In this document: piece by piece, positions 12,099 through 22,853 of the stretch | Layout of the letters: every line of letters starts with the position of its first letter | Numbering within the stretch: position 1 is the stretch's first letter | Assembly: GCA_015039365.1 (NCBI GenBank) | Contig: WION01000205.1 | Span: forward strand, 1 to 64,000 | Source of the DNA: Amanita rubescens | Taxonomy: Eukaryota > Basidiomycota > Agaricomycetes > Agaricales > Amanitaceae | DNA length: 64,000 nucleotides | Direction: 5' to 3' | The notes under the pieces: generated by a model | Told to the model about the DNA's origin: nothing | Database searches by the model: none | Seen by the model: the letters and a program-made list of their open reading frames with translations, nothing else | Made by a program: the position numbers and the translations under genes

Positions 12099-13602
12099 AT
12101 GGAAAATTTATTTGCCGCTATCGTGCCAGCTCTCTCGAACGATGCTGCTTTTTGCATGTTGCTGGCCTATGCCGTATCTTCAGAAGACATAGCAACCTTC
12201 AATGATGTGCTCAAAGAGCGGCTTTCTCGTGCTTCTGCCACACCTCTTCCTCTTTGCAAGGATCTCTTCTCGGACTTCGTATCTTTTTGCAGTCGCGACC
12301 GGTACCAGCATCTTATCGGGCCACTCAAGCATGCCAACGAAGAGCGATTATCACGCCGAGCACAGCGCGCGAAAATGCACAAGCGCATTGTGTATATTCT
12401 TGGCCTGAACTGGAAATCAACGAAGCGCGCTGCGCGACAGGCTGCCCGTTTCGCATCCGCAGCACATATCTACATTCCCAGGCTGCATGACCCATATCCT
12501 CCCCGAGGTCATTGGGTCGCTGACTCGCAACTTATCCGCTCTTGTTGGGAATACGAATTGCAGTGCGGACGGCTGCACGATAAGCGCACTGGCAGACACC
12601 CAATGCATATTATAGATTATACTCGCCTAGCGATAAATGTGCTGCCTGGGCAAGATGTATTCATTTACGATGCTGCTACGCGCGCGCTCATATGTGTCGT
12701 TGTACGGAACTTTTCATGCCTGCCCGACCCCCTTGCTTGGGCCGATTACATTGTCCAAGAAGCAGTTGATTATAGATTGCCGACGCGCGTATGTTGCTCT
12801 ACAAGTACTAAGTTTACTATTCGTTACTAATATGCTGGCTTTTGCAGCTCGACGATCCTGGAACCATGGTCCAGGTCGGTTTTTCCGCAGGGTCCCGCAG
12901 TGCACCTGCATTCGATTGGGTCCGCAATCTTCCAAAGAATGCAGATCCCGAAGTTTCGCGCGAAATAAACGCCAATGTCAGTGCAGCGTTCGCCTTGTTT
13001 TGGAATTTATGCCGTTTTTGGTTGCCTGACCCTGTCATCGATGACATCGACAATTTCATGGAGACGACCGGCATCTACCCTATGGATGGCAACTCGCGCA
13101 CCGGAAAACTCGATGGAAAATATACAATTGTCGCAGGCGACTTGGAGTTTGAGTTTACTGATGCACGCCTCGCACCACCTGCAGGTGTCGTATCCCAAAA
13201 CTACGCGCGGTGGGTTTATTTTTTGTTGATCGTATCCGCAACTTACACGTACACTGCTAAAGTGCTATCCACCACGAATACCAGCCGCACAAATGGGCGT
13301 TGTCTTGGACTACTGCGCGGACCTGCGACGATTCCTATGGTGGCGCATTCTATCTCGCTGCATATGGTGTACGTGTTGCAAACGCAACGAATACACTTAT
13401 CGCCTTTATGCCAGTCGACTTTCATGGGACTAGCCTACCACTCTGCGATCCCAGTGCCTCTAACCCAGATTATATACAAAGGGGATTAGCGATTGCAACC
13501 CCAAATCGCTTGCCCAAGACATGGATTGATTATCAAGCAGGGCTTATAAGTAAAGCCGAAGCAATTACTACAGTCTATAATGACGACGATATCATATATT
13601 AA
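12099..13602 (+). CDS. 2-oxoglutarate/Fe(II) dioxygenase-like protein (gene C), 463 aa
   Basis: I read three exons, 12099-12788, 12848-13209 and 13263-13602. Both introns have GT...AG ends, and joining them gives an unbroken 463-aa frame. The C-terminal third looks like a double-stranded beta-helix dioxygenase: IHHE at residues 353-356 (an HxE version of the usual HxD), GGAFYLAAYGVRV (377-389), FHGTSL with His405, and Arg433 in IATPNR as a candidate 2-oxoglutarate contact. This spacing resembles the JBP/TET-type oxygenases expanded in mushroom genomes, but that assignment is from pattern only. The N-terminal half (1-230) is alpha-helical and basic (ERLSRRAQRAKMHKR) with no family I can name. 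It follows gene B and two minisatellites. Confidence 0.6.
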
Positions 13603-14838
13603 ATAGCTTGTTATTGTAGAGCCTTGCATTGCTTTGTTGATCGTGTTACTTTGGGCTTTTGCGGAAGCACTATCGTTTTATGTAATCAGAAGATTGTTGT
13701 TCCTCTACCATCGCACACTTGCCGCGGTTCACCTACACTTCGAAGTTATGAACTGCGCTGCCTCGTCTGTAAGTTTTACTTATTTAAGATTTTTCATTCT
13801 AGTATTCTAAATGAACTTTTCGATAGATTACATCGATGTTTGCTCAACCGTTACCCGTATCATCGCTGGCACTGCATGCATCCGAGTCATGCCTACTGCG
13901 CTCGGTGTCAAGCTGTAGCACTCTGTGTGCTATATTTCTCGCGTTGCTATTACTTCATATCTTTGTAAGTCAATTTGTCGTTAATGGTCATTGAATTTCG
14001 AATGTGCGACACATGACAGCTCCGCCATGCGCAATGTCCCTTTGTTCTAAGGTGCCTTTGCTCTCGCATTGCTACAATTATAGTTAGTGCGATCCACGAC
14101 ACCATTTGCATGAAGGGAGATTGGCAAGATATGTGCACAATAATTACTTCTTGTTGCCACGAAATTGGAAACGGTGCGTTGCTCTTGCCGTTTTTCTGCT
14201 TACAGATAGTAATTTATGGGAATGTTTGCACCTCAGTATCAGTATGTGTGTATGCTCTAGTTATGTTCACTGCGATCCCTGTCGCCATTTCGGGGAGCCT
14301 GAGGGGGGATTGGCAACATATATATGCGATAATTACAACTTGTTTCCATGCAATCTGTATCGGTGCGCCTCTCTTACTTCCTTTCTGCTTACAAATGTTT
14401 TGTAGCTACATGTGCATCTTGGTGTTATGCACGTCTACTCTATTCGTCTGGCTGATAAATCATTATGCCTCTTTTGAGAGTGAAATGCATTTGCCTCTTG
14501 GTGTATATATGCATCGCTTGCCAACTTATGGTTACATTCGCATCTTGGTATTATGCACCGGTGCTCTTTATCTCTATGCCTCTTTTGAGAGTGCGATATA
14601 CCTGCCTCTTGGCATAAATGTGCATCACTTGCAATTAGCCGCTTATGCCTCTTTTGAGTGCACAATATTGCTGCCCATGCATTGTTTGCAATTAGTAGCT
14701 TATAATATAGCTGACACTTTTGGTGAGCTGCATTGTTCTTGCTTGAACATTCCAATCTGCCTTATTGGCACCTCACTTATAATTGGTGGTGCTTTGATCG
14801 CAGTTGCTTTTTGTACAATTATTCCTTGCCTGATGCCA
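13603..14838. repeat. Non-coding region with degenerate repeats upstream of the Helitron ORF
   Basis: From 14110 the frame is open but reads as low-complexity Cys/Leu/Ile-rich sequence. It is built from repeats: a segment near 14113-14210 recurs near 14306-14400 (GATTGGCAA... through TTCTGCTTACA). The phrase TATGCCTCTTTTGAG recurs near 14464, 14576 and 14645. I treat this as 5' subterminal or leader sequence of the Helitron rather than protein. The exact 5' terminus (a TC dinucleotide in canonical Helitrons) cannot be fixed. Confidence 0.55.
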
Positions 14839-17800
14839 ATGCCCACATACAATGCACTGGATGCAAAACTGGGTGGTCATAGAACTCACACTATGCAATA
14901 TAATGATATCAGTGCCTTTATATGTGATAGTGAAACCCTAAAATACCCTGACATTGAGTTGATGAAGTTTTGTTTTATTGAGTATGTTCTTGATAGTACA
15001 AATGTTACTAAACAATATTCTGCTGAATGTTACCTGAAAGTGAAGCTGCCAATGCATAGGCTTATTTCTTTTGTGCCACTTACGTGTGCCCGGCAGCTTG
15101 CAAAAATACATGACATTGAACCAGGGTCACAGTCATCACTTAAAAAATTGAAATTGTTGTTTGAAGATCACTTGGATTGCAGTATATGTAATACACATGT
15201 TGCCATCATTTCTGCACAGCCATCAGCTAATGAGTACAAACAAAAGTCCAAGCAGCATAGCCTCTCAAAAAAGAGTATGGTGGAAAAACAGCAAATTCGT
15301 GAACAAACACGACAAAGAGTTTCTAAGTACCGTTCTAACAAAAATGACACAGAATTTGATATTTGTGATCTTGCTTCTATTTTCCCACCACCTCCTGTTG
15401 ATAAGAATCTTTCCCACAGAATCCTTAATGCTGCTTGTTCAAAACTTAAACCAGCATTGTTTGAGGAAGCAGGCTGTGCAGTATGTGGACAGCTTGTTCC
15501 TGTATCCTCTCTTAGCAGACTTTCAGCTGTAAAGAAATATCTGGACATATTGGAAGCACCAGGATTTACCAGACAAGAAAGGCACAAAACTTCTGATAAA
15601 ATACATGAGTTCCCACAAGCCATAGATCATTCATGCCAACAGATATGTAATTCCTGTCGTGCTTCTGTGCGCATAGGGAATGTGCCCAAGTTAGCATTGG
15701 CAAGAGGTTTATGGTTAGGGCAAGTGCCAGAGGTGCTATCAGGCTTGCGATATGTGGAAAAGATGCTGGTAGCCAAAGTAAGGCATAGTTATTGTTCAAT
15801 AAGAATTGCGTCAGGGATGAGAAAAATGAAAGCACATGCCATTTCCTATCAACAACCTTTGCCTAAGGTATATGACATTCTTCCACCTCCTAAAGCAGAC
15901 ATAGAGGAAGTACTTGCTATCATGTTTACTGGTCCTTGCAAGCCCACACCAAGTGATTTCAAGCGAACTCCATTCCTTGTGAGGCGCAATCATGTGAAAA
16001 ATGCTCTGAACTGGTTAATTTTAAATCATGCTGATTATGAAGATATCACAATATCAGAGGAAAATCTTAATGAGTATTCTGAGAATATGCCACCTGTAAG
16101 CATCGAATATAAACAAATGATGCACAATAAAACACCTGAAGGTACTAGTGTGCATGATATGGAAGAAGAAGATGGTACTGCTGATGGAGAATGTGCTTTC
16201 ACTGTTCATGGTCTTACAGGTGAAGAGCTCAATATTATGTCAACTAATGCTGTGAAGGTGAAGGCATTACAACATTTGAACTTGCAAGGGAAATTCTTAG
16301 CAATAGGGCATAGTGCTGAACCTGAATCTATTTGGCATAATCCTCAGCTATATCCACAAATGTTTCCTTGGCTGTTTCCATATGGTTTTGGTGGAGTTGG
16401 AACTATCAAAGGATTGTCAGATAAAGAGCATAAGAAGTGGCTTTTAATGTACCATGATAAAAGATTTCAAACAGATCAAGACTTTCCTTTCATAGCATTC
16501 AGTCATGAGCAAATCAAAACTGCATCAACTCAAAGTTACTTACTAGCTGACAAAAAAGCATTTAATGATATCAAGCAGCGGATACTGACTCTTGACAGTA
16601 GTGTCTTGAAATCATTGGTGGATCGGATGAGCAAAGAGGAACTTGTGAAGCCTGAAACAGAAGAGGAACAAAAATGTTTCAAGCTAATCAGAGATCTTGA
16701 CTATGTAGCTGGACCAGTGAAAGGTTCAAATACCAGTAAAAAATGGATGAGAAATGAAATTTGGTCTCTAATATATCACAGAGGTGCACCTTTTTGGTAT
16801 ATAACAATCTCACCTGCTGATGTTAAGCATCCACTTTGTATATACTTTGCTGACAAGAATGAAAAATTTGCAGTAGAAATATTACCATATGATGAACGTA
16901 TGAGGTTAATATGCAGGAATCCTGTTGCAGGTGCTCGCTTTTTTGACTTCATGGTCAAGTTGTTTATCTCTGAGATCTTAGGAATTGATGCAAAAGATGC
17001 AGGTCTATATGGAGTTGCAAAAGCTTACTATGGTACTGTTGAACAGCAAGGAAGATTGACACTACATTTGCATATGCTTATATGGCTACTTGGGAATCTG
17101 ACACCACAGGAAATGAGAGAAAGAATCTTGGATAAAAGCTCCAATTGGCAAAAACGCTTAATAGACTGGCTTGAAAGTTGCCATATTGGACAGTTCATGA
17201 CAGGAAAGCAAGATGAAGTTCTTGCCAGTGTCGCTGAATCCTCAAAGCAAGAATCATACAAAGATCCCACTGAAAGATTGCCACAGCAACCACCCCCTCT
17301 GTGTGACTCTAAGCATACTCAGAAGGAAACCTGTAATAAATGTGACAACATGAACAAATGGTGGAATTATTTTGAGAATGAGGTTGATGATCTTGTAAGT
17401 AAATCTAATATACATAATTGTGAAAGAGGTACCAATAAAGATGGATCTGCAAGCAAGAGATATGTATCATGCAAAGACAACAAATTTGGCAAATGCAAAG
17501 CAAGGTTTCCACGTTCAATCTTTGAATGCACAGAAGTAGATCCTGAAACAGGAGCATTAAACATCAAGAAACATGAAGCATGGATTAATTTCTTTACCCC
17601 CATCCTTACCTATGTTATGCGCTGCAATACAGATGTGACTTGCTTGTGGTCAGGTACTGCTTTGAAAGCTGTTATTATATATGTATCAGATTACATTACC
17701 AAGACTGGTCTCAAGACACATGTTATATTTGATGCAGTGAGAAGTGTGTTTGACAAGCATCATGACATAATAGCTAGCTCACTGTCTGAAAAAGAAAAAG

Positions 17801-20800
17801 CAAGGAAGCTCATCAATAAGATTGTGAATACTTTATCAACAAAAACAGAGATGGGTGGACCAATGGTTTGCATGTATCTTCTGGGCAATCCAGATCATTA
17901 CACTAATCACACATTTGTCCCATTTTACTGGCACAGTTTTGTGCTTGAGGCCCAAAAAGCATGGGAAAAGGTTGACTCTACTACAATCACAGAAAAGGTT
18001 ACTTTAGTCCTGACAAAGAAAAAAATTGTTGGCATATCTCCTGTATATGACTACATTTATCGTCCATCAGAGCTTGAACATATGAACTTGTATCAATGGG
18101 TATTGCAGTGTGAGCGCAGAAAGTACCAAAAAGATAGTTCTAAGACTGTGCCCACAGATGAAATGGACCCTACTGATGAAAATGAAATGGAAAATGGTGA
18201 CAGCCTCAATAACAGTTCTGATGAAGCATGTGACAGTGATCCTGAAATGACAAATGAGGAGCAAGTAGATGATGGGGATCACAATGATAATGTAATGTTA
18301 GGGAAGGATGTCATGGCAGATAAGGTGTCCAAAAATATGTATAGGTTTCAGAAACAACATCCCCTTTATGAAACACATATAGCCTTTCTCAGGCCCATGA
18401 AGCCCACTGCTGTTGTTAATTTCATAGGACGCATCCTTCCCAGATGTGATCAGGGTGACAGAGAATTCTACTGCCTTACTATGTTGGCACTATTCAAACC
18501 TTGGAGATCTGGCTTACATCTAAAGATAGAGCAAAAGTCATGGGATGAAACATTTAATGAGCATGAGTTCACAAAAAGGGAGAAACAACTCATTAGAAAT
18601 TTCAATATAAAGTATGAATGCTTTGATGCTCGTGATGATTTTCGTGCTCAAATGAAAGCAGGTACCACCTCTAATGAGTGGCCTATCAATTGCTTTGATG
18701 GAATTGAAATAGATAATGAAATGGTTGGTGATCATGATCCATATGTTGATCCAAATAGTGAAGACCTATTTAAGGAACCTGATATTCAAAAACTATGCAA
18801 ATCAGAATTGAATCGACGAAAAGAAGCAGGTGAAATCAGAGATATCTTGCAAAGAACTGGATGGTTGAATGAAACACTCAATGTTATTCCTTGTACTAAT
18901 ATCATTGAAGTCAACTCATCCAGCCATTTGCCTGCTTCAACATGGAAAGCAATGTTACAAGAACAGAAACAAAGAGCCCTTGAAAACAAAGTGCAACCAA
19001 CATTCAAAGACAAGAATGCTGTGACTGAATCATTCACACCAAATGTCGTGAAAGTGATTGACAAAGCCTACCTAGAGAAAAGATTTCATACAACAGAGCA
19101 TAACAATTCAATGGATATCATATGCCAGCAGTACTTGCTGAATGAAGAACAAGAGAGGGCTTTCAGGATCATAGCAAATCATGTTGTCTTGCCAAATTCA
19201 GAGCCATTGAAGATGTATATAGGTGGCATGGGTGGTACAGGAAAATCACAGGTACTCAAGGCAGTTTCAAGCTTCTTTGAAAGCAGACATGAAGCATATA
19301 GATTCACAATAGTGGCCCCAACTGGAACTGCAGCTGCATTGCTATCAGGATCAACCTATCATTCTGTCCTTGCAATAAATGATATGAGTAGTGATGCACA
19401 AGCTACTAAGGCATTGGCACAGGTTCGATTAAGGTTACTAGGAGTAGATTATATCTTCTTGGATGAAGTTTCAATGCTGTCTTGCCATGACTTGTATAAA
19501 ATAAGTTCTCAGTTGTGCAAAGTAATGAATGAACCAACACTTCCATTTGGAGGATTAAACTTCCTTTTTGCTGGTGACTTTGCTCAGCTGCCTCCCCCTG
19601 TTGGGGGTGAAAATGTGTCATTATATAGCAGGACTGTTGGCCAATGTGGAACTTCAAAAAAGGCACAAGAGAGTTCAATGGGTAGAGCATTGTGGCACCA
19701 AGTTACTATAGTAGTCATCCTTAGGCAGAATATGAGACAAAAGACTCAATCTAAGGATGATGATAAACTGCGCACAGTCTTAAGCAATATGAGGTATAAG
19801 GACTGCACTCTTGCTGATATACAATTCCTCAGGTCACTCATCACCTCTCAAGTTCCAGGTAAATGTTCCATAACTGATGAAAAATTCAAATTTGTATCAA
19901 TAATAACTGCCAAAAATGCACAGAAGGATGAAATAAATAGGTTGGGTTGTCAAGCATATGCACAACATACTGGACAACAACTTGTTGAGTTTTTCTCAGA
20001 AGATTCCTTGAAGCCATCAGATGAACTTGAAAGAAACAAAAAACATGGGAAACCCAAGAAAAGGTTGGCTAAGCTTAGTGCTGTGCAACAAAAAATGTTA
20101 TGGAGCTTATCACATTCAAGTGCTGACAAGCCTGTTCCTGGTAAGCTCTCAATTTGCTTGGGACTTCCTGTCATGATCAAATGCAATGTAGCTACTGAAT
20201 TATGCATTACAAATGGTCAGGAAGCCACTGTTGTTGGCTGGCAATCTACAGTGGGTCAATTTAGCCAACAGATATTAGATGTTTTGTTTGTGAAACTGAA
20301 ATCACCACCAAAGACTGTGCAGATAAAGGGGCTCCCTGAGAATGTTGTACCCTTAACAAGGTCTACTGTATTTATATCTTGTAAATTGCCAGATGGTAGC
20401 CAAGTATCCATTTCTAGATCTCAAGTTGAAGTTTTACCAAACTTTGCTATGACTGACTTTGCTTCTCAAGGAAAGACAAGACCATACAATCCAGTAGACA
20501 TTAACAACTGCAGATCTCACCAAGCATATTATACTGCTCTTTCTCGAAGTTCAACAGCTCAGGGTACAGTTATTCTACAGGGATTTGATCCCAAAAAAAT
20601 AACAGGAAAAGCTTCAGGTGCATTGAGACAAGAATTTCGTGACCTTGAGTTGCTTGATGAAATTACAAAATTGCGGTATTTAGGCAAACTACCAAGTTCA
20701 GTGAGTGGAGATAGACGCAATGCACTTATACACACATTCAGACTGCATAAAGGGATGGCTTATGTACCAAGCACAGTGCATCCATCCATTAAATGGAGCA

Positions 20801-21831
20801 AAAAAGATCCTATGCTTGATCCAATTGCATGTGACTTGCCATGGAAGATCATGACAAAAGAGACTGTAACTAGTTCAATATCTAAGACTGGCTCAATGTC
20901 TAAAGAAACACCTGCTACTCCACTCAAAAGCAGTAAGAGGAAGGAGATCACACCAGAAAAAGAACATAAAACAAAGATAAACAAGACAAATACAAAAGCT
21001 CAAAGTCATGCTGATAGTGTGAGCATGGATGTACAGTCTTTGATTCCTATAGGAACTGTTTGGCACCAAAATAGCTGTGCCTATGATGCTGTTCTATGTA
21101 TAATACATTCAATTTGGTCCAGCAATAAGAGTGTCTACACTGAAATATTCAGAAACTTAAATGATATATTGAGAAATTTGGCTTTAAACTTTATAAAGCA
21201 TGCTTCTGGAGCCAAGACACTGGAGTCCACAAGGGATGATACCAGAAGATATTTGCATCAACTTGCTCCTTCCCATTTCAGATGGGGACAATTTACTTCA
21301 GTTTCAATGCTTATTGAATATGTGCTGACAATGCCGACCACTGCAATACAAAATGATTTTATATGCAAGAATGGCCACATTTCAACAACAAGAAGGACCA
21401 ACAATACCTGCTGTCAACTTACAATAGGTTCAACTAGGTCTAGTTCTGTTTCAGAATGGACACAAGAATTGAAAGAGGAATCCAACTTAACTTGTTCCTC
21501 CTGCCCAGAGAAGATGGCAATTACTCATCAATTTCTTCTTCCATTGCCATTTATAGCCTTTGATTTCTCAAGTAAGCTGCTTCGAATTGATCAAACCTTC
21601 TGTATACATATTAACAATGAAGAAGTTGCATATGAACTAAGGGGAATAATTTATTATGGGGATTCACATTTTACAGCAAGAGTTGTACACAATAATGGCA
21701 CAATATGGTTCCATGATGGGTTAGCCACTGGTCAATCTTTATTATATGAAGGTACAATTCAAACTTTTGGTGACCCATTACACACATGTAGGGGTAAAAA
21801 TGCCTTGGTGGCTATTTATGTTAAAGTTTGA
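14839..21831 (+). CDS. Helitron Rep/Pif1-like helicase with C-terminal ubiquitin-protease-like domain
   Basis: This is the rolling-circle replication initiator and helicase of the Helitron. The frame is open from 14110, but the first 243 codons are repeat-derived, so I prefer ATG 14839 (2,330 aa). Numbering from 14110, the features are as follows: paired-Cys motifs near 355-470; a Helitron N-terminal Rep domain with HLH (His986, His988) as the HUH metal site; and Tyr1191/Tyr1195 in YVSDYITK as the nicking tyrosines. A Pif1-type helicase follows with Walker A GGMGGTGKS (1705-1713), Walker B DE at 1785-1786, GDFAQLPPP, and YTALSRS near the end of the helicase. After a basic linker comes a Cys-protease fold resembling USP peptidases: Cys in NSCAYDAV (21076), His in HFTARVV (21667) and WFHDG (21711). 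It is intronless and AT-rich, unlike its neighbours. No stop or frameshift was seen. Confidence 0.9.
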   Translation: MPTYNALDAKLGGHRTHTMQYNDISAFICDSETLKYPDIELMKFCFIEYVLDSTNVTKQYSAECYLKVKLPMHRLISFVPLTCARQLAKIHDIEPGSQSSLKKLKLLFEDHLDCSICNTHVAIISAQPSANEYKQKSKQHSLSKKSMVEKQQIREQTRQRVSKYRSNKNDTEFDICDLASIFPPPPVDKNLSHRILNAACSKLKPALFEEAGCAVCGQLVPVSSLSRLSAVKKYLDILEAPGFTRQERHKTSDKIHEFPQAIDHSCQQICNSCRASVRIGNVPKLALARGLWLGQVPEVLSGLRYVEKMLVAKVRHSYCSIRIASGMRKMKAHAISYQQPLPKVYDILPPPKADIEEVLAIMFTGPCKPTPSDFKRTPFLVRRNHVKNALNWLILNHADYEDITISEENLNEYSENMPPVSIEYKQMMHNKTPEGTSVHDMEEEDGTADGECAFTVHGLTGEELNIMSTNAVKVKALQHLNLQGKFLAIGHSAEPESIWHNPQLYPQMFPWLFPYGFGGVGTIKGLSDKEHKKWLLMYHDKRFQTDQDFPFIAFSHEQIKTASTQSYLLADKKAFNDIKQRILTLDSSVLKSLVDRMSKEELVKPETEEEQKCFKLIRDLDYVAGPVKGSNTSKKWMRNEIWSLIYHRGAPFWYITISPADVKHPLCIYFADKNEKFAVEILPYDERMRLICRNPVAGARFFDFMVKLFISEILGIDAKDAGLYGVAKAYYGTVEQQGRLTLHLHMLIWLLGNLTPQEMRERILDKSSNWQKRLIDWLESCHIGQFMTGKQDEVLASVAESSKQESYKDPTERLPQQPPPLCDSKHTQKETCNKCDNMNKWWNYFENEVDDLVSKSNIHNCERGTNKDGSASKRYVSCKDNKFGKCKARFPRSIFECTEVDPETGALNIKKHEAWINFFTPILTYVMRCNTDVTCLWSGTALKAVIIYVSDYITKTGLKTHVIFDAVRSVFDKHHDIIASSLSEKEKARKLINKIVNTLSTKTEMGGPMVCMYLLGNPDHYTNHTFVPFYWHSFVLEAQKAWEKVDSTTITEKVTLVLTKKKIVGISPVYDYIYRPSELEHMNLYQWVLQCERRKYQKDSSKTVPTDEMDPTDENEMENGDSLNNSSDEACDSDPEMTNEEQVDDGDHNDNVMLGKDVMADKVSKNMYRFQKQHPLYETHIAFLRPMKPTAVVNFIGRILPRCDQGDREFYCLTMLALFKPWRSGLHLKIEQKSWDETFNEHEFTKREKQLIRNFNIKYECFDARDDFRAQMKAGTTSNEWPINCFDGIEIDNEMVGDHDPYVDPNSEDLFKEPDIQKLCKSELNRRKEAGEIRDILQRTGWLNETLNVIPCTNIIEVNSSSHLPASTWKAMLQEQKQRALENKVQPTFKDKNAVTESFTPNVVKVIDKAYLEKRFHTTEHNNSMDIICQQYLLNEEQERAFRIIANHVVLPNSEPLKMYIGGMGGTGKSQVLKAVSSFFESRHEAYRFTIVAPTGTAAALLSGSTYHSVLAINDMSSDAQATKALAQVRLRLLGVDYIFLDEVSMLSCHDLYKISSQLCKVMNEPTLPFGGLNFLFAGDFAQLPPPVGGENVSLYSRTVGQCGTSKKAQESSMGRALWHQVTIVVILRQNMRQKTQSKDDDKLRTVLSNMRYKDCTLADIQFLRSLITSQVPGKCSITDEKFKFVSIITAKNAQKDEINRLGCQAYAQHTGQQLVEFFSEDSLKPSDELERNKKHGKPKKRLAKLSAVQQKMLWSLSHSSADKPVPGKLSICLGLPVMIKCNVATELCITNGQEATVVGWQSTVGQFSQQILDVLFVKLKSPPKTVQIKGLPENVVPLTRSTVFISCKLPDGSQVSISRSQVEVLPNFAMTDFASQGKTRPYNPVDINNCRSHQAYYTALSRSSTAQGTVILQGFDPKKITGKASGALRQEFRDLELLDEITKLRYLGKLPSSVSGDRRNALIHTFRLHKGMAYVPSTVHPSIKWSKKDPMLDPIACDLPWKIMTKETVTSSISKTGSMSKETPATPLKSSKRKEITPEKEHKTKINKTNTKAQSHADSVSMDVQSLIPIGTVWHQNSCAYDAVLCIIHSIWSSNKSVYTEIFRNLNDILRNLALNFIKHASGAKTLESTRDDTRRYLHQLAPSHFRWGQFTSVSMLIEYVLTMPTTAIQNDFICKNGHISTTRRTNNTCCQLTIGSTRSSSVSEWTQELKEESNLTCSSCPEKMAITHQFLLPLPFIAFDFSSKLLRIDQTFCIHINNEEVAYELRGIIYYGDSHFTARVVHNNGTIWFHDGLATGQSLLYEGTIQTFGDPLHTCRGKNALVAIYVKV

Positions 21832-21988
21832 ACATGGAAGAGTGGCATGATCAATGAAAACTTGAGTTAGGTTAGGTCAACAAGTTGAATTTATGGACTG
21901 TGGTGCCATTGCCTCAAACTCAGATCAATAATGAGTCTACATCATACACTGTGCTTCTTGGAAGGCTTAAAAATATATACTATTATAC

Positions 21989-22019
21989 AGGCCTTTTTTA
22001 AATAAATAAAAAACGGCCT
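21989..22019. other. Inverted repeat / hairpin downstream of the Helitron ORF
   Basis: AGGCC followed by six Ts pairs with six As, a C bulge and GGCCT, around an 8-base AT loop. Helitrons carry a 3' hairpin near their end, so this is a candidate terminal hairpin. A transcription-termination role is also possible. Confidence 0.5.
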
Positions 22020-22055
22020 CGGATCTGCCACTTGGTGGCCCACACCTGCCAAGTG

Positions 22056-22199
22056 ATGTCTCTTTTCAATGCGCAAGAACGGACAATCCGACAATTCGAC
22101 CAACTCTTTGAAAGTGCTGGCTGGAAGATCACCACCGTGTGTCGGCAACCTGGTGTCGACGTCACGCTGAACGCGTCCATCGTGGCTATTCCTATTTGA
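22056..22199 (+). pseudogene. C-terminal fragment of an O-methyltransferase gene
   Basis: This frame reads QERTIRQFDQLFESAGWKIT and ends VDVTLNASIVAIPI followed by a stop. It is clearly homologous to the last exon of the methyltransferase genes ending at 24754 and 32050. No other exon of that family lies directly upstream; the Helitron sits there instead. It is a relic, either left after Helitron insertion or moved by rearrangement. Confidence 0.85.
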
Positions 22200-22853
22200 T
22201 TGGCAGATTCACGGTTCTAAATTAAGAAATTATTCGAGTTTTCCCCAGTAATCTTGTGCTAGTATTCATTGCAATGAATAGCAGATGCAAGGCTCGGGCA
22301 CCAGATTTGACAAGCAATCATCCGGAAGCGGCTACGGTTACTATAGCATTTTGCAGCGGGATACTTCGCGTTCAATATGCTTCAATCGGAGCTTGTCTGG
22401 ATAAAATGTTGACGCAATCTTTGGTCTTGTTCCCGCTACGCTCTGTATCAGACCGAGCTGGAGCTGCCGGTGTCTAATTTTAAACAGAACGTCGTATGCG
22501 TGACGCAGCGTCACGGGATTTCACACTGTTCAGCTGAAGTTCTGAACATCATCTGCCCCGAGTCTCGGGAGTTGGCCCGGCGGCCCTATGCCCAGCATCC
22601 TCTTCCTCGTTGCATCATTTCATCCCTCTCGCACCCGGGATCATGTTCCTCTCTCCGTCGTTCCCGGCGCCCAACGCATTGTCACATGAGTCAGCGCCCA
22701 TCGAGATGGCCGTTTCGCTGATTCCGACTATCAGCTTATAACGTACTTATGCTATAGTTGCTACGGCTACGATCTATTTCGGCATCGACCGACCCTTAAA
22801 AATGTAGGGACCCTGGCTCCGAGGAAAGTCGAATTCCAACCACCACAGCAAAG
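22200..22853. other. Intergenic, presumed promoter side of O-methyltransferase 1
   Basis: I see only small unrelated frames and no repeat. It should include the promoter of the gene starting at 22854, but no clear TATA box can be assigned. Confidence 0.35.

Larger units (their letters stand above)
14100..22020 (+). mobile_element. Helitron-type rolling-circle transposon (borders approximate)
   Basis: The core is the 7-kb Rep/helicase ORF. The AT-rich composition changes near 14.1-14.4 kb and again near 22.02 kb. The right side has a strong inverted repeat at 21989-22019 just before sequence homologous to an O-methyltransferase gene. I did not find a canonical CTRR terminus between the stop codon and the methyltransferase fragment. 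The element may therefore be of the Helitron2/Helentron kind, or its end may be damaged. Confidence 0.75.

Noticed and set aside
14110..14838. First 243 codons of the long Helitron frame as membrane protein sequence
   Set aside because: Hydrophobic look comes from repeated AT-rich DNA; the proper Helitron sequence and better composition start at about 14839.
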